A stretch of 64,000 nucleotides of DNA from Acanthamoeba lenticulata (Eukaryota; Discosea; Longamoebia; Acanthamoebidae). A program made the position numbers and the translations under genes. The notes under the pieces were generated by a model. It did no database searches and had not been told where the DNA came from. It saw nothing but the letters and a program-made list of their open reading frames with translations. Positions 31,701 to 43,954 of this stretch are shown here, one piece after another (the first letter of the stretch is position 1; each line of letters begins with the position of its first letter). Location of the stretch: NCBI GenBank assembly GCA_002179805.1, contig NAVB01000201.1, positions 28,682 to 92,681 of the forward strand. Reading direction: 5' to 3'.

Positions 31701-34700
31701 TGGGGGTCTCATCGCGGCGTGTTGAACAGCCGACGCGGATCGCCGGACGTCAAAGGTGACGCTGGGCAGTCAGTTCAGGCGGCAGCTCGAGGACCTCATG
31801 ACTACCCTCAACTCCACCGAGCCCCACTTCATTCGGTAAACACACCCACTTCCTCATCTATTTATTTTTATTTTATTTTTCATCATTAATCTCATAATTT
31901 TGTGACGCCACAGCGCCATCAAGCCGAACATGGAGAAGGTGCCCAACAAGTTCCAGGGCGCGCTCAGTCTTCAGCAGCTTCGCTATGCTGGTACGTCCTC
32001 CCTTCCAGGGGAAACACAAACGCTTCTATGGGCTATCGGGCTGATCAACGCGTGGTTTGTGTGTGTGTGTGTGTGACACCAATCAGGCGTGTTCGAGGCC
32101 GTGCAGATCCGGCAGACGGGCTACCCGTTCCGCTACACGCACAACGAATTCCTCCAGCGGTTCCTGCTCCCCTCTTGGCTTGCTTTCGGGCTCCCTGCCC
32201 TCCCCATGGGGGGTGGCATGCGTTGACTCACGCATCGCGTTGTGGTGGCGTCAGGTACGGGCTGTTGAACAAGAAGATCGCCAAGGACCAGTCCAAGGAC
32301 CTCAAGGCTCGGTGCACGGAGCTCATCAAGTCCCTCAAGGGCGACTTCTCCGAGGTGCAGGTCGGCAAGACCCGCATTCTCTACCGCGCCCACTCGACCA
32401 GGTCCTCCTTTTTTTTTCTGATTTTTTGATGAAAGCAAAAAGGTTGGCAGCTCACGAGCCAAGCGTTGCAGGGCGTTCGAGCTGCTGCGCAACATCCAGA
32501 TCGAGAAGCTGTGCATCCTCATCCAGAAGCACCTCCGTCGTACGCCGCCCTTTGCGCCCCGCTTTGCTCCGTGGCTCTCGGAGTCACATCACCGCCCAGG
32601 AGACTTTGGGCCGGCCTGACTGGTGGTCGTCTGTGTTGTTGTTGGCTCGACGTGACGTCGATGTGCAGGCGTCTTGGCCCAGCGCCTCCTGAAGCGGATC
32701 AAGGTGGTCAAGGCCCCGTTGGCAGAGGCTCTCAAGGCGCGTGACATCGACAAGCTCAAAGCCGCGCTCGAGAAGGCCAAGGATATCGAGTTCAAGATCA
32801 AGTTGATCGCCGACTGCGAGAAGCTCCTTACCTACCTCGTCAAGGAGAAGGAAATCAACCAAAAGGTTCATTTATACATTTTTTCTTCATTTATTGTTGT
32901 ATTTATTTTGATACAAGAAGAAAAATTGAGCAAAACTAATGAAGAATTGCAAACTAACAAATAAAATTTGGGACACGTGGTCAACTGCAGTTGAACGACT
33001 TGATCGGCGGCGCCAAGGGAGAGGGCAAGCAGATGGGCGCCTGGGAGAAGATCTTCGACCAACTCAACCAAATCATTGCCGATGCCGACGAGATCGAGCT
33101 CACCAACGACCTCGTCACGCGCGGCCGGGAGATCGTCACCTTTGTCAAGACCAAGAAGTACGCGCCACGGCACAACGACAATACTCTTGTGATGTTTTTT
33201 GTTTTGGCCATGGAATGCTCATTCACGAGTTATCGGTCCCTACGCGCAGGGAGTGCATGAAGATGTTCGAGGAGGCCACCAAGGACTCCAACAAGGAGGT
33301 TCTCATCGTCGCCATCCAGAAGGGACGCGACATCGGCCTTGGTGCGCGGCTCCCATCCCTCTCGACACCAGAGAAAAAGCGAGAAAGAGGCCCCGAGATA
33401 TCAAAATCTTGCTCACCTCTTCCCTGTTGGTGGCCACCACAGACGAGAACGAGCCGCTGTTCGTGCAGGCCAAGAACGAGCTGGCGCGCATCGAGAAGGA
33501 GGAGGTGCTCCTCCAGGCCCTCGAGACCGCCATGGCCAGCGGCGCCTCCAAGCTCATTCGTACGACGCGCCACTTTCCCCGTCCACATGTCTCGAGGGAT
33601 CTCATTCTCATGGCCGCGTTGCGGCGAGTGCAGCCAACACGGACCCCAAGGAGTGGGACCACTCGGGCATCAGCACCGACGCGCTCGAGGCCGCCATCCG
33701 TGAGGCCAACGCGTTTGGCGTTCGCACGCCGGCCGGCAAGAAGCGCCTTGTCGAAGGTGTGTTGGCGCTGCGTTCGTCATCTCTCTGTTTAGTCGCCGTT
33801 TGCTGATCTCGGGGGCTGCTCCTCGACTTCTCCAGGCCAAGTGCTGGTCGACATGCGCAAGGGGCTGCTGAGCGAGGACTGGGACGCGGTGAAGGCGGTC
33901 CTCATGAAGGCTGCCAGCATGCCGTTCCACTGCGACGAGATCTCTCTCGCCAACGAGGAGGCACGCGCCAATATCCCCGCCGCCGCGCTGGCGTCTCGCT
34001 CTGGTTATTGCAACGCAACGTCGGCTCACGAGGTCACGTGATCACCAGGTGGCAGCGCGGGCGGCCACGAAGGAGATCATCGATAAGCTGGTCGAGGCGA
34101 CGCAGCAGTACGACACCGAGGGCATGGCCTATGGCATCCAGCAGGCCATCGCCCTGCAGCTGGGCGGGCTGCCCGAGGTCGCTGAAGCCGAGAGACTCCT
34201 CAAGCAGGTCAACACCGCCAAGATCGCGCTCAAGAGCGCCCTCGAGACTGTACGTGTCCAAGTGTTCATTTTGGTTTTTTCTTTTTCTTCCGTATTTTTT
34301 GTCGAAATATTTACTCATTAATGTCACTTTTTATATATATAAAATAATGCAACTTGCAGGCGATTCTGGAGGACTTGGAGCTGGCCGTGGCGCTGGGCAA
34401 GTCGTTCCCCTTCCTGGCCGAGGACGTGGCGCGTGCTGAAGCTCTGGGCAAGGCCATCTACGAGAGCGACCAGGAGGCGCGAGTGGCGCTGTTCTTCATG
34501 GAGCGGCCGCTGCTGGAGGCCGTCTATACCAAGACCCAGGCCCTCAAGATCCAAAGCAACCTCATCACCGAGATCAAGGTCCGTTCGACTGCGACAAAAA
34601 CAAAGAATGCGACGACTCACCGTATTGTGCGGTGCGGTGTGGAACAGGACGCGCTGAGCTTGGACAACACCAAGTTCATTCAGCTGCAGCTCAAGGTGGC

Positions 34701-36693
34701 CAACAGGATCGGCGACCAGGGCCGCGCCATCCGCCTCCAGATCCAGCTCAAGGGTTCGCTTCCCTTCCCTGGGATCGCTCTCTTTCTCCTCCAAGTTGAT
34801 GTTTGTTGTTTGTATGGTGCTGATGTCGTTGGGCGGTCGGTCGTCACACAACAGAGTCGTTCTTCCAGCAATTCCGCAAGATGTTCGTCCTGGCCGAGTG
34901 GAAGCGGCTGCGCGATCCCGACTCCTTCGCCAAGACCAAGATGTTTGGGCGCGAGGCCCTCCGCAAGGTGGCCGGCCCCTCCGCCTCCGGCCTCCTGTCA
35001 GAGAGCACGAACCATCGCGCCCTTTAAGGCTGTACTGACGCGCGGGCGTTGCGCGCCGCACACACGCATTGGGGATGTGCAGGGCATGCTGTCGTGGAGC
35101 AGAGAGCAGATCCCTACGTCGCTGACCCTGCTCGAGATGCCCTACTTAAAGCAGGCCGTGCGCTTGTTCCGCAACATCCAGGGATTCATGGGCGACCGGA
35201 TTCTGGCCTATCCCAACACCCTCGCTCAGGACCTCATGGAGCAAGGTCTATCATCAGCCTTCGCCTGGGCCTTGATTCGAAGTTGATGCTCACATCATTT
35301 ACTTTTCATTATCATTATTATTCATTTTATATAAACAGGTCTGCGCACGCCGGAGATCAGGGACGAGATCTACTGCCAGCTGATCAAGCAGCTCACCGAC
35401 AACGACAACCACTTGTCCGTCGAAAAGGTCCGCCACCAAAACATCAGCCAAACACCCGTGTGTGCCTTGTACTTATTTTGGCGGTGATAATGACGGTGGT
35501 GGTGATGGACGTGTGCCAGGGATGGCTGCTGATGGGCATGTGCCTGCAAACGTTCCCGCCGAGCGACGACTTTGTGAACTACCTGGAGCTGTTCCTCAAG
35601 GACAAGGGCCGCAGCAACAACTTTGTGGGCATGCTCCACGACACGCAGTACACGGCGCCCAAGACCGAGGTGCCCAACGTGGAGGTCCTGCTGCCCACGC
35701 TCTACCGCACCTACAACCCGTGGATCCTGATCGACGTCCCGACCGACGTCCGCCCAGAGCTCGTCCCGCCCGACTTCCAGGGCTGGGGTACATTTTGCCG
35801 ACAACCCGTCCTCGCCCCCCAAATCTCGGTCCCGTCGGGATGCTGACGCACTGTATGTGTGGGCATGGACGACAGCTGGCGCCGGCTCGCCGAGGCGCGC
35901 GGCAGGGATCCGGGACCCGACGGCCGGCTTTGGCACCATTCGAAGCGTGTTTTACGGTACGACCGCGGGCTGGTTGTCCGACAGCGAGAGAGAGCCTCGG
36001 CCTGGCTCACCCATGCGCGTGCGTGCGTGCATAGGGGAGGAGGTCGCTTCGTCATCCGACGGTGGGAATGACAGGTCCCGGGGCCGGACGTGGCGGGAGG
36101 ACGCCCTGGACCAGCTGGGCAAGCCCAAGGACAAGACCATCTTCTCGCTGTGGACATTGGAGAAGGGCTGCTCCACGACGACAGGGAATGAGCCCTCGGA
36201 CGTGGCCGTCGTGGACGTGGGCGTGGCCACCATCCGCCCGGGCCAGACAGCTGCCGTCCACCCGGTGCCGGAACCGCGGCCCAAGTTCCAGCCGCGCGGG
36301 ACGCTGCGCAACTACAACCCGATCGAGGCCTCCAGGCCGCGCAACACGGCGCCCAGCCTGCGCATGCAGACCCTGCGCGGCATCGAGCGGCCCTCCACGC
36401 CCGAGATGGACTCGCAGGCCACCCTCAGAAAGTTCAACAACGAGAACGTCATGCGGTTCGTGTGCCACCTCTCATCTGTGTTAAAGAAGAAGAAGAAGAA
36501 GGCTAACTGGGAGTGAACGGCAAACAGGGTGTTGGTGATGTACGACTTTGATGGCGGCGGTGATCCAAAGAAGCTCAAGATCAAGCGCGGCGACGTGCTC
36601 ACCGTGCTGAAGGAGTACACTGGCTGGGGCATGGGCCAGCTCAACGGCAAGCAGGGCCTCTACCCGCTCAACTACGTCAAGCCGATCGAGTGA
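28701..36693 (+). CDS. class IV myosin heavy chain (WW - motor - MyTH4 - SH3), Acanthamoeba HMW myosin type
   Basis: An actin-based motor. The start is ACCACC-ATG at 28701. An N-terminal WW domain ([27 protein letters not shown]) is followed by an SH3-like segment ([19 protein letters not shown]). The motor has the P-loop [11 protein letters not shown] (about 29575), switch [11 protein letters not shown] (29830), switch [13 protein letters not shown] (30880), the [16 protein letters not shown] helix, [31 protein letters not shown] and the converter ([16 protein letters not shown]). After one IQ-like stretch the tail is a long series of helical repeats. A MyTH4 domain follows ([35 protein letters not shown]), and the C-terminus is SH3 ([37 protein letters not shown]). 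No FERM domain. About 25 introns. This order is the class IV layout described for Acanthamoeba HMW myosin. Confidence 0.95.
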
Positions 36694-36967
36694 GTCAACC
36701 ATCCGGCTAGAGGGTCGATGAGAACCGGTTTTGGAGGGGGGAACACGTCACAATGTAACCGCTTTCTTGGCATGCCAAGCATTCCAAGAGAAACTGGCGG
36801 TCAACTATTCCGCCTTAATTTTCTTTTGAGGCCACACAATCCCCAACTGAATTGGGCACTTTGGATCTGCTCTTTGCTTTGGATCCGCCATTTTTGACCT
36901 TAAAATCACTGCAACCTGCATGGTGGTTCTTCTTGGACTGATTGTTTGATAGAGCCAGAGAAGAAGA

Positions 36968-39900
36968 ATGGGTAATCAACAGAGCGCCCCCGCCAAGCCC
37001 TCGGCTTCAGCACCTCCCAAGAGCGAGGAAAGCGGTGGGCTCTTTGGTTGGTTCGGTGGACAACCGACAGCCTCGTCGGCCTCTGCTTCCACTTCATCAT
37101 CCACGCCACCAACAACGACCTCACCGCCGTCGCCCGCTCCTACCCCAAGGACTGCAGCAACTTCGCAAGAGCCCTCGACTCCATCCACTCCCACTATAGT
37201 ACGTCTCAATGTTGTCATTTTCTGAATCTCAATCGCGCTACTCGCCCAAATTCATCACTTACATTGTTTTATTATTATTTTTATTTTTTAGTCCCCCGCC
37301 CCGGTGAGGCGCACGGTGGAGAGCGAGCAGCGCGCGCGCAGCGGTTCCAAGCTAGCTGGCCTGCTGCCGACCCTGTCTGCCAATGATGAGGTCCTCACCT
37401 CCGAGGTGTTTGCGTCGACTGAAGGCCTCCGCCTCGACGACGACGATGACGATGCCGCCGTCCATCATGATCCCCTGGCCGCGACCAAGCAGAAGAAGCC
37501 CGACGCGCCCACCGCCGCGGTCACCGACTCACCCAGCTTCACTCGCCCACGCCACTCCTCGATGTCACTGGCCATCGCCGCCGTGGCGGCCGCCGCCAAC
37601 AGCACAGACGTGGCGGGCTCGCTCCTGCCGGGACACGGCTTCGGCGAGGACGTGCACGACCCGCTCTCTTTTGGCTACAAGGCGGCCGGTGCCACGCCTC
37701 GAGGCCCGGCCGCTGCGTCCGCGGCCAAGCCAGCGGCCAAGGACAAGGCCGACACGGACATGTTTGGCGGACAGGCCAGCAAGGCGACCGGCGTGCCGAG
37801 CCTCTTTGGGAGCGACGACCGGTTCGAGCGGGAGAAGGCCAAGAAGAAGCAGGTCTGGGACGACCTCTTTGGCGACGCGGACTCGGTCTGGACGCCGCGC
37901 CCGTCGGCCGCCAGTGAGCCGGCCGAAGCTGCTGACGTGGCACGACGTCAGCAGGATGATGATGATGATGATGAAGAAGACGATGAAGAAACGCGGGAGT
38001 TGAAGCGGCAGCAGGAGGAGACCGAGCAGGAAGAGGCCGAGACGCTCGTGCGGCTGCGGGCCGAGAAAGAGGAAAAGGAAAGGAAATTGAGAGAAAACGC
38101 AGAGGCGGAGGAGCGCGAGCGCCAGCGGCTCCGCCGCGAGGCCGAAGAGGCTGCGGCAACTGAGGCCGAGCGCCAGAGGCAACAGCTCCTCGCGGAGGAA
38201 CAACAGAAGCAGAAGCAGAAGCAGCAACAAGAGGAGGAAGAGCGCAGGCGCAAAGCTGACGCCGAGGCCAAGGCCAAGGCCAAGGCCGAGGCCGCCAAGG
38301 CAGCGGCGGCGGCTACCTCGGCGACTGCGGTCTTCAGCGCCGACTCGCTCTTCGGAGGCGACAGCCCGTTCGCCCGGCCGACCGCCAAGAAGGTGCGCCC
38401 TATTCTGGTGCCCCCTCTTTGGGGTCCCTCTTTGCTCACATGTGCGTGCGGTGGCCAACACGGAACAGGCGCCGGCGGTGGTGTCGTTCGACGACTTGTT
38501 CGGGGACAGCGCCAAGTTCGAGGGCGCCGACCCGCTGTTCGGGGACGCCTTTGGCGGCAGCAGCAGCAGCCACGAGGCTGAAGAGGCCGCCCGCAAGCGG
38601 CGGGAGCAGGAAGAGCAGGAGGCCAAGGCCAAGGCCGAGGCTGAGGCCGAGACGGCGCGGCTCATGCGGGAGCTTGAGGAGCACGAGCGTCGGCGCAAGC
38701 AGCAGGCCGAGCAGGAGGAGGCCGAGGAGCGCCAGAGGCAGCAACAACGCCGCGAGGCCGAAGAAGCTGCTGCGGCAGCCGAGGCCGAGCGCCAGAGGCA
38801 ACAGCAGCAGCTCGAAGCCGAGGCCGAGGCAAAGCGTCAGCGCGAGGCCCGCGAGAGAGAGGAGGCCGAGGCTGCGGCGCGGCGCAAGGCCCAGGAAGAG
38901 GCGCAGCAGGAGGAGCTGCGCCGCAAGCAGCAGGCCGAGGCCGAGGCCCGCGAGGCCGAAGCTGCCAAGAGCAAGCAGGCTTCGTCGCAGGCGCTGTTCG
39001 AGGACCTGTTCGCCTTTGACGCGACGACGGCGACGACCGCCTCGCCCCAGCGCACGAAGAAGGCCAGCGACGACCTCTTCTCCTTTGGCGGCGATGATGA
39101 CGACGGTCTTTCGTTCTTGTCGTCATCGTCCGCGCCGTCATCGTCTTCATCGGTGTCCTCGTCGCTCTTTGGGGAGCTCGAGGACCCGCTGTTCGGCGGC
39201 CTCACGAGCGCGCCCAAGCCCAAGTCCGCAGCAGCGGACGAGGAGCAGGCCAAGGCCAAGGCCAAGGCCAGAGCCGCAGCGGAGAAGGAGGAACAGGCCA
39301 AGGCTCAGGCTGCCGCTGCTGCAGCTGCGGCGGCAAAGGAAGAGGAGGAGCGCCGACGGCGGGAAATGGCCGCCGCCGAGGAGGCCGCGGCTCGCGTCGA
39401 GAAGGAGCGCAAGCAGCGCGAGGCAGAAGCCGCGGCTCGCGCCGAGGAGGAGGCCGAGCGCGCTCGCCAGCGGGAAGCCGAGGAGCGGGCTCGCAGAGAG
39501 CGCGAGGCGGCGGCTGCGGCGGCCGAGGAGGAGGCCCGCCGTCAGGCGCAGGCCGCTCGTGAGGAAGCCGAGCGGAGGCGCCAACAGGAGGAAGAAGAGG
39601 CTCGTCGTCGGGCGGAGCGGGAGAGGGCCGAGGCTGAAGCTGAGGCGACCCGACGTGCCCAGGAGGACGAGGAGCGCGAGCGCCTCCGTCGCCAGCGCGA
39701 GGAGGAGGCCGCCGCCGCCAAGGCTGCTGCCGAGGCCGAGGCTGAAGCCGAGCGGCAGCGCAGGGAGCGCGAGGAGGCCGCCGCCGCGGTGGCTGCCAAG
39801 GCTGCAGCCGAAGCCGAGGCGGCCCGGCGCGCACAGGAGGAGGAGGAGGAGGAGGAGCGCAAGCGCCAGCAGAAGCAACGCGAGGAAGAGGAAGCTGCGG

Positions 39901-42900
39901 CTGCTGCCAAGGCTCGGGCCGAGCAGGAGAAGGCCGAGGAGGCTCGCCGCGCGCACGAGGCCGAGCTGGAGCGCCAGCGCCGACAGCAGCAGGAAGCGGA
40001 GGAAGAGGAGGCCAGGAAGAAGAAGGAACGCGAGGCGCCCAAGGAGAAGCCCAAGGACGAGGCGCGGTTCGAGGACCTGTTTGCCGAGGCCGACAATTTG
40101 CTGCTCTCGTCGCCCGGCAGCAAGCGAGCCGCCACGCCAGGCAACAACAGGAAGAAGACGTCCGCTGCCGACGCGCTCTTTGGCGACGCCGATTCGATCT
40201 TCTCTTTCACCTCCTCCACGCCCAAAAAGGCCGCCTCGCCCTCGTCGTCGTCTTCGCTCTTTGCCGAGCTCGACGACGATCCGCTCTTCGGCAGCCCGGC
40301 CAAGTCCGCCGCCGTGGCGCCGTCGTCGCCGGCGACCCCGCAGCGCCGGAAACTCGACTTCAACGCCGACGAGTTCCTGCAGGACATCGGTGTCACGACC
40401 GCCACCACGGCCAGCCAGCCCAAGGCCGCGCCCGAGGCCGTCGTCCTGGACTTTGGGCTCGAGGACAAGGAGCGCCGATGGGCCGAGGAGAAACGTCAGC
40501 AGCAAGAGGAGCAGGAGAGGCAGAGACGCGCGCGGGCCGAGGCCGAGGCGCGCGACAAGGCCGAGCGCGAGAGGCGCCAACGCGAGGAAGCCGAGGCGGC
40601 CGAGCGGCAGCGCAGGGAGCGCGACGAGGCCGAGGCGCGCGCAAAGGCCGAGCGCGAGAGGCGTGAGCGCGACGAGGCCGAGCGCGCCCGCGTCGAGCGC
40701 GAGCGGCGCGAGAAGGCCGAGCAAGAAGCGGCCGCAGCTGCTGCGGCGGAGGCCGAGAGGCAGCGCAAGCGGACCGTGGCCGAGAAGGTGGCGGCCGCGC
40801 AGGCCGTGCTCGACGAGGCCAAGCAGTTCCGGGACGAGGCCGCTCAACGCATCAACGACCTGAGCGCCGCCGCGGCCAAGCCCGCGCTCCGGCGCCAGTC
40901 CTCGGGCCGAGTGATGGCCGCCGCCGCTGCTGCCGAGGCCGCCGCCACCGCCACCGATACGGCCGTCGTCGGCGATGCCGGTGCGGCCAAGCCGGCGCTG
41001 CGGCGCCAGGCGTCGGGCCGAGTCGCGGCCGCCACCACGGCTGCCACCGTCAGCGACACGATGAACGAGGAGGCGTGCGCGGCGTGCGGGAAGAAGGTCT
41101 ACTTTAGCGAACGCCTTTCGGTCGACAAGAAGGTGTTCCACCGGGCCTGCTTCCGCTGCACCCACTGCAACAACACCCTCAAGCTCGGTACGGCGTCCTC
41201 CCTTCCCATTCTTATTCTCATCGCTGCTGGCATGCGCGGAATGCGAGGCATGCGTGAAGAATGCAAGGCACGAGAATGAAGGTCACTGACTGTTGATGTT
41301 GGACACTCGATATGCAGGCAACTACGCGTCGGTGTCGGGCGCGTTCTACTGCAAGCCCCACTTTGCGCAGCTCTTCAAGGCCAAGGGCAACTACTCGGAG
41401 GGCTTTGGCGAGAAGAAGCTCACCGCCCAGTGGGCCGAATCCAAATCATCGCCCGCGATCGCCTCGTCGACGGCGGAGACGCCCGCAGCAGCAGCGACTT
41501 CCGTGGCCTCTGTCCAGCCCGAGGCCATCGCGGAAGAGCCCCAACAGCAGCAGCCCAAGCCCGTGCCGGCGCCCATCAAGGCCGAGCCCGAGGCCAAGCC
41601 CGAAGCCGTGGATGAGCCGGCCGAGAGGGCGTCGTCGCCCCCGCGATCGAATGCGGCAGGAGGAGGAGGCGGAGGAGTGGGCGGGCGCGCGTTGCCGCCC
41701 AAGCGCGGGACGGGCACGCGGGGCCGACCGGTGCGCGGGCGAGGCGCCCTGCCCACGCCGCCCGGGCGGCGCAATCTGCCGCTGCCCTCCCCGCGCGCGG
41801 ACAAGGCCGCCCCCGCCGAGCATGGGCATGAAGAGGAGGATAAGCGCCCCACCAACCTGCAGCCGGCTGCCGACACCAACAAGGACAAGGACAACGACAA
41901 CGACGGGGCCGCGGCCGAGAAGCAGAGGCAGGACGCTGCGGCTGCGGCTGCGGCTGCGGCCGCAAAGGCCGAGGCCGAGGCTGAAGCCGCACGACGGGAG
42001 GAGACGGCGCGACGCGAGCGCGAGGCCGAGGAGGAGCAGCGGCGCCGGCGTCAGAAGGAAGAGGAGGACGAGAGGGCCCGCGCTCAGGCAGAGCGCGAGG
42101 CCGAGGCCGAGCGGGCTCGCCAGAGGCAAAAGGAAGCCGAGGAGCAGGAGGCCAAGGCGCGGGCCGAGCGCGAGGAGAAGGCGCGCCTCGAACGCGAGGC
42201 CGAGGCTGAGCGTGCCCGCCAGAAGCAGAAGGAGGTCGAGGAGGCCAAGGCGCGAGCCGAGCGCGAGGCCGAGGTCGAGGCTGAGCGCGCTCGCCAGAAG
42301 CAAAAGGAGGAAGCGGAGGTCAAGGCGCAGCGTGAGCGCGAGGCCGAGGCCGACCGCGCCCGTCGGCAGCGTGAGAAGGACGAGGCCGAGGCCGCCGCAG
42401 CTGAGAAGGCTCGCCAGGCCGAGGAGGAGCGCGAGCGGCAGCTTCAGGAGGTCGAGGCCGAGCGCGCGCGCCAGAAGCAAAAGGAGGCCGAGGAGGCCCA
42501 GGCGCGAGCCGAGCGCGAGGCCGAGGCTGAGCGTGCCCGCCAGAAGCAGGAGGCCGAGGAAGCCAAGGCCCGGGCGGAGCGCGAGGCCGAGGCTGAGCGC
42601 GCTCGACAGCGCGAGCAGCAAGCGCGCGAAGCCGAGGCCGAAGCTGAGACAGAGGCCGAGGCGGAGGAGACCGAGGCGGTGCCCAAGCAGCCGGCCGTCG
42701 CCGGGTCGGACGCGCTGGACAAGGTGGCGCCAAAGGGCCGTAAGCGCCTCGACTCGGTGAGCAAGGAGCGGTTCGTGCCGGACGAGACGCTGCGCAAGCG
42801 CGGGAGCAAGGCCCGCGTCAAGCCCAAGCGCCGACGCCTGACGTCCGGCGGCCGCCGCGAGCAGTTCCACCACCCGGCCCTCAAGGAGCTCGAACCCTGC

Positions 42901-43891
42901 ACCGCCCCGATGACGGACGAGGACGACGGCTCCACTGCTGCTGCCGCCGCCGGCGACGAGGCCGGCGAGGCGCGGCCGCGGATGGGCCTCAACGTGTCGC
43001 CGCACGGCTCCAAGTCGGTGGTCCTGAGCCGGCCGGGCGCTGGCGGCCGCGGCCGCGGGGGCGGGATGATGGGCTTTGGCAACATCGACCTGGGCTCCGT
43101 GCGCCTCAAGAAGTCGGCGCCCGGGTCTTCGGCTGGGCCCGCGTCGGCGCCCGGGTCGCCTGAGCCCAAGAGCGCAACGGCGGCGGCGTCGAGCGCGCCG
43201 GCGACGGAGCACCGGTCGCTGCTGCGGACGCACTCGTCGCCGGGCATGGCGGCCGGACTCCGGTCGTCACCGGCGGGCAGCCCCTCGGGCTCGACGCGCG
43301 CCAGTGGAAGCAGCAGCTCGGCCGCGCTCGACAGTCTCCTCCAGTGGACCCGCTCCATCGCCGAGAAGTACGACGGCGTCTCTGGTACGGCACTGCGCTA
43401 CATTTATTTTTATTTTTATTTTTATTTTTATTTTTATTTTTATTTTTATTTTTTCGAGAGTATTATCGTTTTTGGGAACGTTTGTTACCATTACATTGAT
43501 TTGCTAATAATAATTTCTTGTTTGGTCTGCAGTTACCAACTTCACGACGTCGTGGAAGGACGGGAAGGCATTCGCGGCGCTGGCCCACTACCACGCCCCG
43601 TCAGCCTTTGAGTGGTCTGAGATCGAGGGCCTGACGCCCTTCGCCAGGTACGAACCCTGCCCGTGTCGTGTGGAGCTAGTTCCCACCTCGCTCACCAGCT
43701 CTTCTTTTTCATTGTGACGCCTCAACCGAACCAGGTTGGAGAAGGCGTTCGCGACGCTGGACGGGTTGGGGGTGACGCACATCTTGGACCCGGATGACAT
43801 CACGAGCCTCCCCACCCCGGAACGTCTGAGCACCATCACCTACATCAACGAGATCGCCAAGCGCCTGCGCATCAGCACCAACGTTTCTTGA
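36968..43891 (+). CDS. giant coiled-coil LIM and calponin-homology protein with N-myristoylation signal and LFG-motif array
   Basis: About 2,100 residues. The ATG at 36968 gives [12 protein letters not shown], a textbook N-myristoylation site (Gly2, Ser6). A disordered region and several very long Glu/Ala/Arg/Lys/Gln single-helix or coiled-coil stretches (about 37990-38320, 38570-38990, 39230-40060, 40450-40860, 41930-42670) are broken by linkers carrying repeated acidic LFG motifs ([39 protein letters not shown]). A single EPLIN/CRP-like LIM domain follows ([53 protein letters not shown]). At the C-terminus is a CH domain ([51 protein letters not shown]). Introns include 37199-37290 and 38393-38466. 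Probably an actin- and membrane-linked scaffold (inference). It starts 275 bp after the class IV myosin stop, on the same strand. The long antisense frames come from composition. Confidence 0.85.
43402..43456. repeat. (TATTTT)n microsatellite in an intron
   Basis: About eight tandem hexamer units of the ATTTTT type fill the 5' half of the intron between the last disordered exon and the CH-domain exon of the LIM/CH gene. It is much more AT-rich than the flanking exons. Confidence 0.85.
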
Positions 43892-43954
43892 ACAACCGCA
43901 AGTTCAAGTTTTTTTGCCAAATTTGTCGAATACATCAATACTTCATCGCCATCT

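Noticed and set aside
37539..43233. Antisense and out-of-frame ORFs of 200-670 codons over the LIM/CH gene (for example 39147-41165 and 41446-43233 on the minus strand, 38419-40863 in another plus frame)
   Set aside because: They mirror the GAG/GCC/AAG-rich coiled-coil codons; their products are low-complexity Leu/Gly or Arg/Pro strings without domains, while the sense frame carries LIM and CH domains.
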